A DNA stretch of 64,000 bases from Selaginella moellendorffii (GCF_000143415.4 NW_003314269.1:2196118-2260117); one strand, 5' to 3'. Numbered from the stretch's first letter, positions 10,257-22,180 are shown. The notes: generated from the letters alone by a model not told the origin. Made by a program: numbers and translations.

Positions 10257-11870
10257 GAGACAAACTATATTCTAAATAATATTCTTACAAATTTTGAAAG
10301 TTAAACCCTAATCTAAAAGCGATCTATTTAGGTCTGGGCTGCCTGAAATTGACTGCTTTTCATCTTCCGAAATTGACAGGCTCTCGTCAGGGATGAAGAC
10401 GGGCATTGATGGAGGTCCTTACAAGGTAGTTGATAACATTTGTGTAGATTTGTACAAGGTTTGGTGTACATCAATTGAATCGTCATGGCGGGTAAACTTC
10501 GTTGTTACAGTTCAGGGCAGTAGGTTGGGATCCGTCTACCACAGTGATGTTCACGAAGGGGATAGAAAATAGGTTATCCTTGCAGGCAGCATCTCATGGC
10601 CTGGATTTGGAGTTCCAAGAAACAGTTGTATGATGGCTCTTCAAAGGAGCCTGATATCTCGTATGCTTCTAGACAGCCACGATTAGCTCTGGAAGTGGCC
10701 TACAAAAATGAGAATCTAGAAACGCTGGTAAAGTAGCAGACTGGAAGCAGTCGAGGGCCTTCCTTTCTCTTGGGGCTATGACATGGTAAAAGTAATAGAG
10801 AAATCAGAACAGGTACAAATGGCAATGTATTGGGTTCAACCATAAGTAATAAACGTCAGCCATTTCAGCAAAGAGCAAAGGAGCTTATTTTATGACAAAG
10901 ACTAAATTGCACTTTCAGTTGTCTAACAGTGGTTGACGATTTTAATGTCGAGATAAACTTACGAGATTTAGGAGAACACATAATTGGGTTACTTAAGGAT
11001 GAAGCAGAAGAAAATCATAGGATGGTGATGGAATCTATCACCGTTCACTCATTAATGACAATAATTCTTGCTAAACAAGAAACGAAGAAATGAAATAACA
11101 CAATTCAGTGCATTGGAGTTAGACTGTCCCTATGGTTTTGTAATAACTGTAAACCTTCGTTACATGTTATAAGAGAATAGTTTTAGAGATTAAGGCCAAG
11201 GACCAAAATTGAATCTTTTTAATTCTAGTTCTCCAATATGAGTGTGAGAATAAAAAAAGAAGCTGAATTCTCCACTATGAATAGAAAGATTATTCTGTCA
11301 ATATTCTCAAACATTGAAAACCATAAAAGATAAATCTAATGTTCTCAAACATTTAAAACAAGAAAGCCTTTGTATAATCTACAAATTCGCTTTGATATGG
11401 TGCCTTTTGTTTGTCATCTCCTCATGGTGTTTTTTGTCATGTCTCCTCATGAAGGATGAAGGGAATGCCATGGTTCCCCATGGTTTCATCCTTTTAAAAT
11501 AAATAAGGTATGAATGCCAAGAGCTTTTTGCTCTTGCATCCGTCTTTTCTTCCTTTTTCCGGTTTAGAAAAACGAGTGTTTTGCTTGTGATCCTTCCTAC
11601 CAACCAGAGCGTAGATCAATCCAAAACGACTGAAAAGCGTACCTCCTTCCGTTCCTACGTTCCGAGCTCAAGGTTAGCCTCCGAGGTGGAAGGCTAGTTC
11701 AAACGAAAGTTATAATCTCTAAACTCAGGAAGTGGTATTTACCTGGACGTCCGAATCGTGTACGCAAAGACTAGTTCCGGAGTTGGCTGTCGCAGCCACA
11801 TGCTTATACACCTCACGGCTCCTAAAAACTGCTCCATTAGTCGCTTGTTCTTTCTATCAAGCACGAAAAC
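10257..11870. other. Intergenic DNA, no gene seen
   Basis: This gap lies between the stops of the PPR gene (+) and the proline-rich gene (-). I see no frame longer than about 75 codons and no recognisable RNA gene. A donor-like CCACCG|GTAAGT on the minus strand at about 11875 leaves open a further 3' exon of the proline-rich gene near 11740-11830. Confidence 0.5.
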
Positions 11871-13010
11871 TTACCGGTGGACGTGCTTGATGCGGGGCTT
11901 CTTCATCCCAAACTCGATGATCCTCTGGATCTGTTTCTCCATTTCTTCTCGCTTCTCTATTGCTGCCCCCAGCCGAGCAACCCAAACATCTCCAGGATCG
12001 AACACGGTGTCAGGACGACACACTGGATCCACAACCTTGGCTTGGTCTCGTTGATAACCCTGCTCGATGTAGTCGCTTCGACGTGGATCGCGACGGCAGA
12101 CTGAAGTTCTTGGCGGCTCATCTGCAAGCTCGTGGACGTGCTGCATGGGAGCAAAGCCATGGAAGACCGGAGGATACTCCACCGTGCTTCCCCGGATCTC
12201 GTCCTCATAAGTTGGCACCTCCATCAGGTGGTGTTGAACTGGAGCCCCAAAGATTGGATCCACGGGGCAGACACCGCCGAAAAATGCCGAAGGAGGCAAG
12301 CGCCTTGGAGGACTGGCATTTAGCTGCGACGGTTGAAGATGCTCCTGCTGCTTCTCTCGGACGAAGGCACCGAGCTTGTCCCTGAGCCGTGCATCCTCTA
12401 TCTCGCTCAAGGGAATTATGCTATCTCGCTTGCTGCTGCTGCCATCGCCAGGAAAATTGCTGCTCCCGACGTACTCCACCAAAATGCTGTCAGCCACCTT
12501 GTCTCTCCTCCTCTTGCAGAGTATCCAGATGCTGGTGACGATGGCCACCATAGCGAGCAGGAACATGACGATGCCTGCCGCGAGCAGCCCAGGCGGCGTC
12601 GCAAACGCTGCAGCTGCCGCTGCTGATGGCGATGACGACGCCGGAGGGGGAGCAATAGTGGAGGAGCTCCAGCCGAGTGACGAAGGCGGCGATGGCGGCC
12701 TTGGTTGCCATACTATCGTGTCGTGAGCGGGAGGTGGCGGCGGCCCAAACCTCCTTGGTCGCCAAGTGATTGTATCGGAAGAAGGTGGCGGCCCTGTAGC
12801 TGGAGGATGGCCGCTGCTGTGCCTCGGCTTCGCTGGTGGGGACTTGGGCTTGACCGTCTTTGCTGGAGGCGGCGGCGGTGGCGGCGGCGGAGATGACGCC
12901 CTCCTTGGCGATGGTTTTTCGCTCTTGGGCGGCGGCGCGCTCCTCCTCCTGTTGTGTGCCTGATGATGCGACGGCGCCGGTGGCGGAGTGGCGGCGATGT
13001 GGCGAGCCAT
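11871..13010 (-). CDS. Proline-rich single-pass membrane protein, 379 aa
   Basis: A minus-strand frame from ATG 13010 (MARHIAATPPPAPSHH). Residues 1-140 are extensin/PERK-like, rich in Pro, Ser and basic residues. They include a run of nine prolines and a twice-repeated DTI(T/V)W(R/Q)PR motif. A transmembrane helix lies at about residues 143-166 (GLLAAGIVMFLLAMVAIVTSIWIL) followed by CKRRRDK, so the tail is probably cytosolic. The 210-residue tail ends in a charged coiled segment (AIEKREEMEKQIQRIIEF). The layout resembles PERK receptors but there is no kinase domain. It may be a cell-wall-contacting membrane protein. The terminal TAA at 11871-11873 overlaps a good splice donor, so the last residues are uncertain. 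It shares a short upstream region with eS30. Confidence 0.7.
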   Translation of the reverse strand: MARHIAATPPPAPSHHQAHNRRRSAPPPKSEKPSPRRASSPPPPPPPPPAKTVKPKSPPAKPRHSSGHPPATGPPPSSDTITWRPRRFGPPPPPAHDTIVWQPRPPSPPSSLGWSSSTIAPPPASSSPSAAAAAAFATPPGLLAAGIVMFLLAMVAIVTSIWILCKRRRDKVADSILVEYVGSSNFPGDGSSSKRDSIIPLSEIEDARLRDKLGAFVREKQQEHLQPSQLNASPPRRLPPSAFFGGVCPVDPIFGAPVQHHLMEVPTYEDEIRGSTVEYPPVFHGFAPMQHVHELADEPPRTSVCRRDPRRSDYIEQGYQRDQAKVVDPVCRPDTVFDPGDVWVARLGAAIEKREEMEKQIQRIIEFGMKKPRIKHVHR

Positions 13011-13304
13011 AGCGCTAGCGTCTTACCAGAGAGAAAAATGGAACTCACCGCTTCTAGCTCAAAACTCGCCTTTATATTAGGGTTTCTAGGGTCTAAATGA
13101 GGCACCTTTTATACCTTATGGCCGTTTCACCGTCAGATCTTTCCCCATCCGGACGGTCCAAATGAAATTTTCATCTGGTTTAGGACTAGATTAATGTGAT
13201 TAATTGAGGGGCCGTTCGATAATCAAATTCAATAAGGACCGTCGATCGGGGACACAAACATAGGGCAAATTTAGGGCAGGAAGAGTTTTGCGTGCGCGAA
13301 GAGG
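13011..13304. promoter_or_regulatory. Divergent promoter region of the proline-rich gene and eS30
   Basis: The two start codons (13010 minus, 13305 plus) are 294 bp apart. A TTAGGGTTT telo-box (reverse of AAACCCTAA) lies at 13077-13085, next to an ATATTA stretch. Splice-donor-like GTAAG/GTGAG sequences on the minus strand just upstream of 13010 suggest the proline-rich gene has a short 5'-UTR intron. The motifs are seen; regulation is inferred. Confidence 0.5.
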
Positions 13305-13640
13305 ATGAGTAAGTGGGCGCCGGTTTGAGAGCTGTGGTGCTATAGTCTGGTGTGGTTTGTCGCAGGTAAGGTGCACGGATCTTTGGCCCGGGCGGGCAAG
13401 GTGCGCGGACAAACGCCCAAGGTCCAGAAGCAGGACAAGAAGAAGAAGCCCAAGGGCCGGGCGCACAAGCGGGAGCAGTACAACAGGCGCTTCGTCACGG
13501 CGGGTGAGTGGCAATCGCATTCTCGAGAGCTGGAAAAGCCTCCATTCTTTCATTCTTTCTCCTTGTTTTTGCTCACGCTTCTCTCGTTTCCAGTTGTTGG
13601 ATTTGGCAAGAAGCGCGGCCCCAATTCGTCCGAGAAGTAA
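13305..13640 (+). CDS. RPS30: 40S ribosomal protein eS30
   Basis: Three exons: 13305-13308 (ATGA), 13366-13503 and 13594-13640, with introns of 57 and 90 bp and canonical GT/AG ends. The joined frame starts [20 protein letters not shown] and ends [21 protein letters not shown] with TAA at 13638. This is the entire short, highly basic eS30 protein (62 residues) without the ubiquitin-like fusion found in animal FAU, as normal in plants. It is part of the small cytosolic ribosomal subunit. The nearly empty first exon parallels the eS27 gene upstream. Confidence 0.95.
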
Positions 13641-14410
13641 AGAGGATGAGATTGATGTTCTAGAATTTTTGTTCTTTGTATGAAACGCGATGTGAGAGGT
13701 CACTCAATTGCAAGACACTCTTTAGTGTGGATCGTGGTTATAGAAGGCCTTCAAATTTCTCAATATCTTCCAGCGGAGATCTATGTTTTTGGGCTGGAGG
13801 AGATCACAAATGCAATGGATGCAAATTGATTTTATTATCACTGAATGTGTGTTGGAAAAGATGTCCCAAGAGGAAATGTATGGAAAATGTGGTTCAACTC
13901 GTACGGTGGGGTAAGTCGTGCTTTTATTCCTTCCAGGATCTTCCCAATGTCAATTTTTCTCCATCAATGTGAGATTTACGTACTGGGCTTCTATTTCTTC
14001 AGGGTGACCATCACACTTTAAAAGGTCCCAAAACGTCCCTGTTTTGATGTTCTGGCCTCGGCTGCAAGCATGAGGTCCTTGCCCGAGCACAAGCGTCAAT
14101 GCCCAGCGAGAAAGATCGATCGAGACCCCTCTTGAATGAATGCCACTAACAGTTTTGGCGATAGCAACGCCAACTTCTTCTTCGTCTTCGCGACAGTAAA
14201 TGAGTGCTCTTTTCACTCCATTATATTGGCGATCAGTAAGTAACTTATATTGTACAGATACACAAAGGTGGCGGCGACGGTGGCAGCGAGGCAGCGGCGG
14301 CGATGGTTCTCTCCTTTTTCTCTGTCCTGTGTCACAGTGACTTGATCAGGCTGATCAATCCTCGAGCTTTCCCCGGTTTGATTCTCTCTCGTTGGACCGG
14401 GCTTTTGCTT
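13641..14410. other. Tail-to-tail intergenic region with one unexplained open frame
   Basis: This is the gap between the stops of eS30 (+) and the MIP1-zipper/DUF547 gene (-). A minus-strand frame at 13950-14216 reads smoothly (SIDLSRWALTLVLGQGPHAC is one part) and continues upstream without a stop to about 14250. It could be an exon or a fragment of a lost gene. I could not name it and saw no clear partner exons. Confidence 0.3.
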
Positions 14411-17153
14411 CTACGCTGTCAACAAGTAACGAAAGTTGAAGTCATATGGCATCACCTGGAGGGGCGGCGATGGCGAGCAGCGCCCGATGCATCTCTGGAG
14501 CTCGCGCTGGAGGTCGCCCGGGAGCTGGTCGCAGATCCACTCCACCAGGGACTCCCTGTCCTTCGCAAACACCCGCAGGTTCCAGTCGAGCAGCTTTGGG
14601 ATGAGGACTTTGCCTTTGCTCTGGCTCACTCCCACCGCCGCCTGGAGGTACTCCTTCTTTGCGGCCTCCAGCTCGTTCTCCACGTCGCCAGCTGTGTACA
14701 CGCGAACCTGGAAGAACGTTCCGTGATTTCTTTCCTTTTTTCTAAGACAGAAAAACAAAGACAAACTTACAGCTGGTGAAGACTTGCTACCGCAGCAAAG
14801 TGCGAAGCAGACAAGTGGCTCGGGCCACTCAAGTCCCAAGTTGTTCTGGATGTGTGCCTTATCTTTACTTGTTAGCTTTACAAAAGCCTGGCAAAGCAGA
14901 AAGATCCATCCATCAGCCGTGACTTGATTGGTATAGAGGAGAGAATAGCTTACTTGTTTTGAGTGGGAGGGAAGGCGGAGGATAAAGTGCTCGATTGCAA
15001 GAGCGTTGAGTGTGTATCCTCCGACATTTAGCGTTGCCTGGAGATGAATGAAAATGGGATTAGCAGATCAGACACACTTCTATAGCATACCTTCCGCATA
15101 AGCCCAACAACTTGATGAGGACCACAAGGGATCCCGTATTCGAGAAAAGCCTACACAAGCATGACGGAAGTGTGAGCGAGTGGAGTCGGGTGTAAAGCGA
15201 GAATTAAAAACAAGACAAACACGAAGCCGGACAAAAACTTACATGCATCATGCATGCGTTGTATACGTTAATCCAAAATGCCAGCTTCTGCTGTCGAGTC
15301 ATATGTTGTAGATCGACCCCCGCCAGCTTGCCTATCAAAACTCTGCATCGATTGCAAGAAAGAAAAGAATTAAGTATCTGGAAAAGATACAATCACAATC
15401 TCACCTCAGTCTCCGGAACAAGGATGCCGAGTTTGGTATCCTGCTGTAGTCAAAGGAATCGGCACCAATGTTCTGGAAGTGCCTGTAGGGACCGACGTCC
15501 CGAGACTGACATCCTTGGCAGCAGACTCCATATGGATCACGGTCGAGCTCGAGTGAGAAATCCGAGGCGTTCTTGGCCGTCGTGTAGCTGCTCGAGGAGG
15601 AGCTCTTTGTCTGCGAGCTAAAGCTCGAGAATGTGGACCTGGAAATAACGGACGAGGCGTCCGAATCGGAGAGCGAGTACAGTCTCGTCATCATTCCGTA
15701 GATTCCCATCAGGCACTTCACCAGCTCTTCAGAGACCCTGTTTGGTCCGCTCAGCTTCGACTTCTCGGCAGAAGCAGTAGGAGTGGGAGGTTTTGCGGAG
15801 ACTGTTGGAGCCTTAAAACTTGTATGAAGCTCGGTCTGTAAATAAAACCATACTCGTGTCACTCAACCAAAGAAAAGCAAAAGTCTGAATAAACTTACAA
15901 ATTACGTACCTTCGGTGTGGTGCTTGCTGGTAATAGTTCCTTGTCCGTCTCTTCTCTGGGAAATGTAACAGTCTCAACGTCCTGATTGGCTTTCTTGAGC
16001 TGTTGCTGCTGCAGATTCTCCTTCTCACGTTCTTCCTCTTGAATGACGGATAGCTTAACGTTCGGGCCGATCCCAAAGTACTTCTCCCTGACACCTTTCA
16101 CGAATCCATTCGAGTTGAGCAGCTGAGACTTGTGTAAATTCCTGTTCGTGGCTTGATCCGGATTGGATACCTCGTTGGCTATAGATGCCTTTTGAACTTG
16201 CAAGCCTTTCTTCTTCACGCTTTCAGTAGCCACTTCCTGCTGTTGCTTTTGTTGCTGGTGTTGTTGGTCATCCTTTCTTACCGACGGCAGTAGCTGTGCG
16301 ATCAAAACGTCCTTCTTCCCTGCTGCTGCTCGCTTATCTCCGGCCGAAAACAGCTTGGCTTTCCTCAAGCTGGCCGCTGCATCGGCTTTCTGTTGTGAAG
16401 AGAACATTGACGTGTAGACGGCTTCATCGGTTAAATCCTGTTGTAAGCACAGTACACGGTCCTCCAGCCGCACCACCTCTTCTTCTAGGACTGCTACTTC
16501 GGCCAGGAGCTTCCGGGTCTGCAGCAAATAAATGAACATATTAATGCCTTTGCTCAAATTTAACTCTAGAAGCATACCTTAGCCGGAAGATACTGTGGAA
16601 CTCTGGGTATCGCCCCGATTGGTCGATTGAAAGCTCGCTGCAGTGCCTTGTGGACATTTTCCTCTTGGATCAGCTTCCTTCGCAACCCCGCGACCTGACA
16701 AACACACGACAAAAGATATCAACCATATGAATCCAGAACGTAGACATACATCTTGCTCCAGCTCAATTCGCCGCTCCCTAAGCCCATTCCTTCGCCCGAC
16801 AACGACCTTCGAACAAAAAAAGTTATCAGATCTCGACTGATCACGGGAATGCAACAAGAAAAAAAGAAAAAGAGAGAAAAAAAGTACTATCAAAACGCGC
16901 AAGGAGCAAGAAAAGAAGCTTACATCGTTTTTGCTCCCGACTCTGGTGTGCCTACTTCTACCTTGCAGCATTGACACTCTCTCCGGTGCATAAGCTGCTC
17001 TGAAAGATCACGATGGAAACAATTGAGAAGCTTTAAATTTGCGGCAAGAAGAAGAACTCACCTTTCTTGGCGAAAATCCGTGAATCCCAATTTTATATCA
17101 GAAGAACCCAGGCCCTGGACAGCACTCCACGCCGCTGCTGCGCGAACCCCCAT
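14411..17153 (-). CDS. MIP1 leucine-zipper / DUF547 domain protein
   Basis: A spliced minus-strand gene of about ten exons. I start it at ATG 17153 ([19 protein letters not shown]), whose frame joins through the splice near 17062 to ...[16 protein letters not shown] at 16970. The N-terminal third is a coiled coil ([14 protein letters not shown]..., [19 protein letters not shown]), the ternary complex factor MIP1-type zipper. A low-complexity Gln/Ser linker follows (16270-15950). The C-terminal DUF547 domain contains [19 protein letters not shown] (near 15250-15300), [20 protein letters not shown] and the family's typical end [11 protein letters not shown] with TAG at 14411. Members are plant-wide and their biochemistry is poorly known. 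DUF547 resembles a peptidase-like fold. An extra upstream exon near 17640-17718 beginning at another ATG cannot be excluded. Confidence 0.85.
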
Positions 17154-18008
17154 TCGCGAATTCGTATTCTTCGCTTGCGACAAGGCTTCTCCTTAGCATC
17201 TTCTAACTCAATGAAAATCAGCACCGTGTTCTTCCATCCATTCCTTTCTGGCCAGACGCTACGAGGATTGCCGCATCAGCTGCCCCTGCCGCTTGCGCGA
17301 ATGCCCCAAATTTGCGATCTCTTCGTACCGTAGAAGGAACTCTGTGGCTGGAATAATCAAAGGATTTGTCCAGTTCTTAGCTCCAGCAAGGAAGAAAAGG
17401 AAAGAAAGAATCAAGCGATCACTTCGACCAAATTCTCGAGAAAAACAGGATATACGCAACCAGGACGAGGAGCTACGCTATAATCACTGGTACTGCCTCC
17501 AATCTTTTTCACATTCGTTCACGCCTTTGGGAGAAAGAGGGACAGAGTACACGGCACAGCGATGAATGAATCGGAAACCGATAGAGGAATGAAAGCAAGA
17601 AATCAAGAAAAGAGAGGAATGGAGATGATAGAAACCTCTCACGCTTACATTTACGATCACCGCCGGCGGGCGGCATAGCCTCCTCCACTCGCCGTGCTCG
17701 CGCTTCCATCACCTGCATTGGCCGACGACGCAGCTCAGCATCTCCGCGGATCGATCGATAGCCGGGAATTTCCCCCGCAATTCAGATCTATCGGCGGAAC
17801 GGCGCCGGATTGGCGCTCGAAATATCGGTCAAGATCAAGATCGCGAGCTCGAGCTAGCCTAGAGCGCAAGAGAAATATGCCCGTTTGCTTTCCTCCCCGT
17901 GCTAGAGCAAGCCAGGGCACGCTTTGCTTTCCTTGCTTTGCTTTGGTTTTCTTTTTTTCTTTTTTACCTTTCACCTCTCCCGCGTGGCAACCCCGCCGCC
18001 GCTGACCG

Positions 18009-18150
18009 GCGGGTAATCTTGCCGACCGGATCTTCAGACCGGTGGTCGGCGCCACCACTTAGATGACCGTTGAGAACAGTTCGGAGGTTCGATTCCCAGT
18101 ACCCGTAACGAACTTAATTAGTTTGTGATCCGACCGGGGATCGAATCCCA
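18009..18150. repeat. Structured repeat-like sequence with two tRNA B-box-like motifs in opposite directions
   Basis: GGTTCGATTCC at 18086-18096 matches the pol III B-box (tRNA T-loop) consensus on the + strand. The complement of 18137-18147 (GATTCGATCCC) matches it with one mismatch on the minus strand. Bases 18009-18015 can pair with 18100-18106 over 7 bp (one G-U), like a tRNA acceptor stem. GCCGACC at 18021 pairs with GGTCGGC at 18044. The T-stem does not close, so this is not an intact tRNA gene. A tRNA-derived SINE or decayed tRNA is possible. Confidence 0.3.
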
Positions 18151-19907
18151 TCACTCTCAAAGAGCATATTAAAATTTCTTGTAGCCATGCAAAACAAACG
18201 CATTGAATCTTACATGAAAATTTTACATCCTCTCCTGAAAAACAAGGCATATGCAACCACATGGTTGTGAGAAGTTTACTCTTAGTTTTTGCATTTCTTG
18301 GCCTTGAATCAAGGCTAATGTTTTGGGTATGGTAGCTTCCAAACATCCCCCTGCTTGCAAGGTGGCCCAGGGAAAACAAAGTAATTTGCCTGAAAAGACA
18401 TGCATAGCTAGAGCTAGGCTTTCTCTCAAACTATATAATCCTCTACAAAAAGTACACAAAGGGACAAGATCCCAAAACCAAATCAATTCAAATGTGCTGG
18501 TGTGGTGGTGTTGTTAAAAAGAGCCCAGACTTGAGATCATCCATTGTTGTGTTTGAGAATAAAAAACAGTTGACCTTGTTTGTGAGTGTTGAGTTTTGTT
18601 TTCCTTGGACAGCCAATTTGGGCCTGTCTCTGGAAATCTTTTGCTCCTCCCTCCTCATGGTGCAATTGCTTGCTTGGTGCCCCACAACATAGCTAGCTCA
18701 ATCCTGTCCAAGGAATAAAGAGGGATGGAGGTGGCCTGGTCATAGTCCACAGCCAAGAAAAATGGTCAGACAAAATTTTCACAGCATGCAACAGTGATCT
18801 AACTAATTTGTAGAGACAGCAGGCAGAGATATTGGATTAAAAAATTATGGGCAAAGCTGCCAATTCTCCATTCACCTCGAAAAGCTGCAATTTTTCATCT
18901 TCCTCATAATTTTTTCATATTTTTTCTCTGTTTTCCTGGGTGGCAGTAACATCTGGGCTGAGCGATCAGTTTCGCAGTTGCTAGCTGCTTCTGCTGGCTG
19001 GTGTAAGGTTGTAGAATGGGACCTGGTTCATGAAGTCCTGGTGTGTGCTTAATTCTCCTCTGAAGTTTCCCAAATCACCCAGGAACAAATACCTGGCAAA
19101 TTTTCTCTTTGGCTCTGCTTTGGGAGTAAATGATTGCTGGGAGCAGCTGGTCCTGCCTGGCTGACTGCCCAAGAAGCAATACAAAGAAAACACCAAGAGC
19201 AGAGAATGGTCCTGATGATTCGTTTCCAGCACACGCGTGCACCATCCAAGTTTTTCACCCGCATGTTTTTCGTTTTTACTTTTTACACTGCAGCTGCTGG
19301 AGATCAAAAATACTTTGCGATAAAGCAGACAAAACATGATTCGCTCCCTCGACCCACAAGGCAAAATCATTGTGAATTGTTCTAAAGCCGATGGTGAAGA
19401 TCATGAAAATAAGAATTCGATGGAGTGTGAAGGAGGGGCGATCGATCACCCAGTCAGTGTTGAGAAAAGTTTAGAAAGCCAGCGAGCACATGTTCACCAT
19501 TACTCTGAGGGTGGTACAAAATGCAAAAGGCCACCCTTTTAAGCCACAGCTTGTTTGTCCGTCGTGTGTGTTTCTAGCGTCCAAAGCTTTGAAACATGGG
19601 AATATGGACGGCTATATCTCCACAGTCCCTTCCAAAAGAGATCTTGAGAGAGGTACTGGAAACCAGCTCGCTTTCTCGTAGCGAATCTCTCGACTCCGGT
19701 GGCTTTTTATCTGTAAACCTCACGATCAGTGTCCGAGAACAATCTTATAAGAAAAGCTAAAGCGGAGCGACGAGCACAGGTCCTCGGGAGGAGATCTAGC
19801 CGGGCACAGATCACCAATCTGATATCGTACTGCAAGCGCAACAAAGAGAGTGAAAGAGAGAAAGAAAAAATCGAATTAAAACCAGCAGCAGCAGGAGCCA
19901 GAGCAAA

Positions 19908-20457
19908 CTACCTGGCATTGTCTTCACAAATTAACAAATGCGGAGCTCCATCGCAATCAGCCCCCTGAATTGAGCCGAGCAATTGGTAGGCCTCGTTGAC
20001 AGCGACTCGAGACAGCGGTGATCCTGATGTACGTCCAGAATGACACAAAACCCTGTTGGCGATACTGATCTTCCTCGCTGTCCATTTACTGTAGAGGCCA
20101 GAATAGTTAGCTAGAGAGCGAGGAGCGAAAAGCTCTTGCAAACCTTACAACGGGGAGCGTTCGCCAGTTTACGCTTCTGCGAAGGATCAACGTTTTCGTT
20201 TTGCTATTTTTGTTTTTGTTTTTCTCTTTTTCTTCCTGGGAGCAGCCCGATTGTGTGAACTGCTCGTCTTCCCTGTCTCTTGTGCTAGGAAAGTGATCAG
20301 TTCTGGAGCATTTAACTGATGAGTACCTTGCTTGCTTTACCAGTGAAGCTGAAAGAACTTGCAGGAGCACCATGCTCTTGTTTGTCTGAAGTAACACGAG
20401 ATTCTCACGAGAGTTTTTCTTTTTCTTTCCTTGCCTGCCTGCACGAATTCTCAGCAC
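19908..20457 (-). other. Possible small spliced gene, unrecognised
   Basis: Two neighbouring minus-strand open frames (20107-20457 and 19908-20141) read protein-like. One contains RRSVNWRTLPVVRFARAF; the other ends GADCDGAPHLLICEDNAR before TAG. Splice-like sites (GTAAG near 20147, TACAG near 20090) lie between or within them. No family is recognised and other frames are partly open too. This is a candidate only. Confidence 0.2.
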
Positions 20458-20848
20458 GCCTTAGAAAAAAAAAAACAGGAAATGAAAGAAACTGAGCTTT
20501 CCCGACCAGAGTAATCCATGCTGGTTATGCAGCCCCTGAGAGCTTTAAAACAAACATCAGAAGGCACACGAAAGTCATACCAAAGCAGATCTGAGTGCCG
20601 AAAACAATATGCCAACAGGGCAGAAGGATAGTTAAATTCATTTACCGGTAAGTACTAGAAGAAGTGGTCCATATGATAGCGAATAAACGCCTTCGCCTGA
20701 GAAAAACTTACAAACCGACACAGAAGCGAAGTTGTAGAGTACAAGTGTTATTGTCCGGCAGCACTTTTCCTGGAGAACCACAGTTTTGAAACTCAGTATC
20801 TAGAAGCCACCGAGAAGTAACCTGTGTGTGTGTGCGAAGTTATATAAG

Positions 20849-22180
20849 TCACAGGCCAGCGGAAACCAAGTCATGAAGCTTAACGATCCCGATTACAATG
20901 CCAGTTTCGTCCACCACGGGAAGAAATGTGACGGGGGATGGAGGCCCTTCCATTATCTGCATGGCATCGACAGCCATCGCATTTGCCGTTGTTTTTCGCG
21001 GAGATCTGGAGAAAGAAAAAGAAAACAGCTATGACAATGACGAGAGAAGCTTGGAGGTTTCCTGCATACCTGTTGCACATCTCCCCGACGGTCAGCTTGA
21101 AAACCTCCTCCCTCTTGGACTTGAGTGCTCGACGGAGATCACCATCGGTAAAGGTACCAAGAAGCTGCCTGTTGTCGTCGACGACGAGAAGACAACCGCA
21201 GCCCTTTGCAGAGAGTTCCAAGAGCTGCTCCATTATCAGATCGTTTTCCTTGCATAGTGGAAGTTCGTCTCCTTTCTTCATGACATCTCGAACCTTAGAG
21301 ATGGATGATAGAAAAAAATCGTCAATCTACGATGGTAAAGATATAAACAAGAAAATCACGCAGAAAAACGAAGAGAAAAAACAACAAAACAAAGAGAAAA
21401 GAGACAAAAGAAAACAGAAACAATTAAAAATCCGGTAACCAAGTAGCTACGCTACGAACAAACCAGACCAAGTCTTGGAGGACAAAAAAAACAGCTTTGA
21501 AAGCCGAGATACGAAAACAAACTTACAAACCAAGCAACAAGAGAAAAGAGAAAGAAAAGGAAGAAATCACGTACTCGAAAGATGAGTCTCTTGCCAATGC
21601 GACCAGCCGGATGATTGAGAGCATACTCCTCCCTAGTCAGATTCTTCGCTTGCATGAGCGCAATCGCCACCGTATCGCCAAAGAGCATCTGGATGGCGGT
21701 GGAAGTCACCGGCGCGAGATCAAACGGGCAGAGCTCCCTCTCGAGCGGCAAATGGACGTGCATGTCACACACCCGGCTAAGCTGCGAGTTTAGCAGCGAA
21801 GAGATCCCCACCACGAACGCTCCTCTGGCTCTCAAGCACGGCACTAGTCTCAAGAGCTCCTCGGTAGCGCCACTCTTGCTCAGCAACACCACCAAGTCCT
21901 TGGATCCCACCATGCCAATGTCGCCGTGCAAGGCATCCGTGGGGTTGAGGAACACCGACTTGGTGCCCGTGGAGACGAGCGTCTGGGAGATTTTCTGGGC
22001 GATGTAGCCGCTCTTGCCCACGCCGGAGAAGAATATGACGCCCTCGGCGGCCAGGCACAGGTCCGTGAAGGCCTGGATCTGGGCGTAGTCGAGATTGGCG
22101 AAGAAGAAATCCAGGTACTTGTGCTGCTCCTCGAACAGCTGCTTGATCTGCGCGGTCCCGGAGACGGCCAGCGCCCCCAT
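20849..22180 (-). CDS. KDSD: D-arabinose 5-phosphate isomerase (SIS plus two CBS domains)
   Basis: Minus strand with at least three exons. The first is 22180 to about 21574, the second about 21287-21075, the last about 21009-20849. It starts [19 protein letters not shown] and has the SIS domain with [36 protein letters not shown] and [11 protein letters not shown]; the Lys, Glu and His expected at the active site are present. Two CBS motifs follow ([13 protein letters not shown]..., [31 protein letters not shown]), ending LVSAGL. Family knowledge: it converts ribulose 5-phosphate to arabinose 5-phosphate, the first step to CMP-Kdo, needed for pectin rhamnogalacturonan II. The frame is open upstream to 22387 but the ATG at 22180 best fits the family. 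It is divergent from the PPR gene at 22377. Confidence 0.92.

Larger units (their letters stand above)
17154..20848. other. Long intergenic region, largely unexplained
   Basis: 17154-17720 is probably 5'-UTR and promoter of the DUF547 gene (minus sense), with splice-like signals. 18.0-18.2 kb holds a tRNA-like repeat (listed separately). 18.2-19.7 kb has no frame longer than about 130 codons and looks noncoding, though not AT-rich like transposon DNA. 19.9-20.5 kb contains short minus-strand frames with splice-like borders (listed separately). 20.5-20.85 kb is the 3' flank of the isomerase gene. Confidence 0.4.

Noticed and set aside
12376-12726. Ala/Ser-rich + strand frames opposite the proline-rich gene
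   Set aside because: They are the complement of the coding strand and show no domain of their own.
18009-18110. A functional tRNA gene
   Set aside because: B-box and acceptor-like pairing are present, but the T-stem mismatches at three of five pairs and no D-arm or anticodon arm can be placed.
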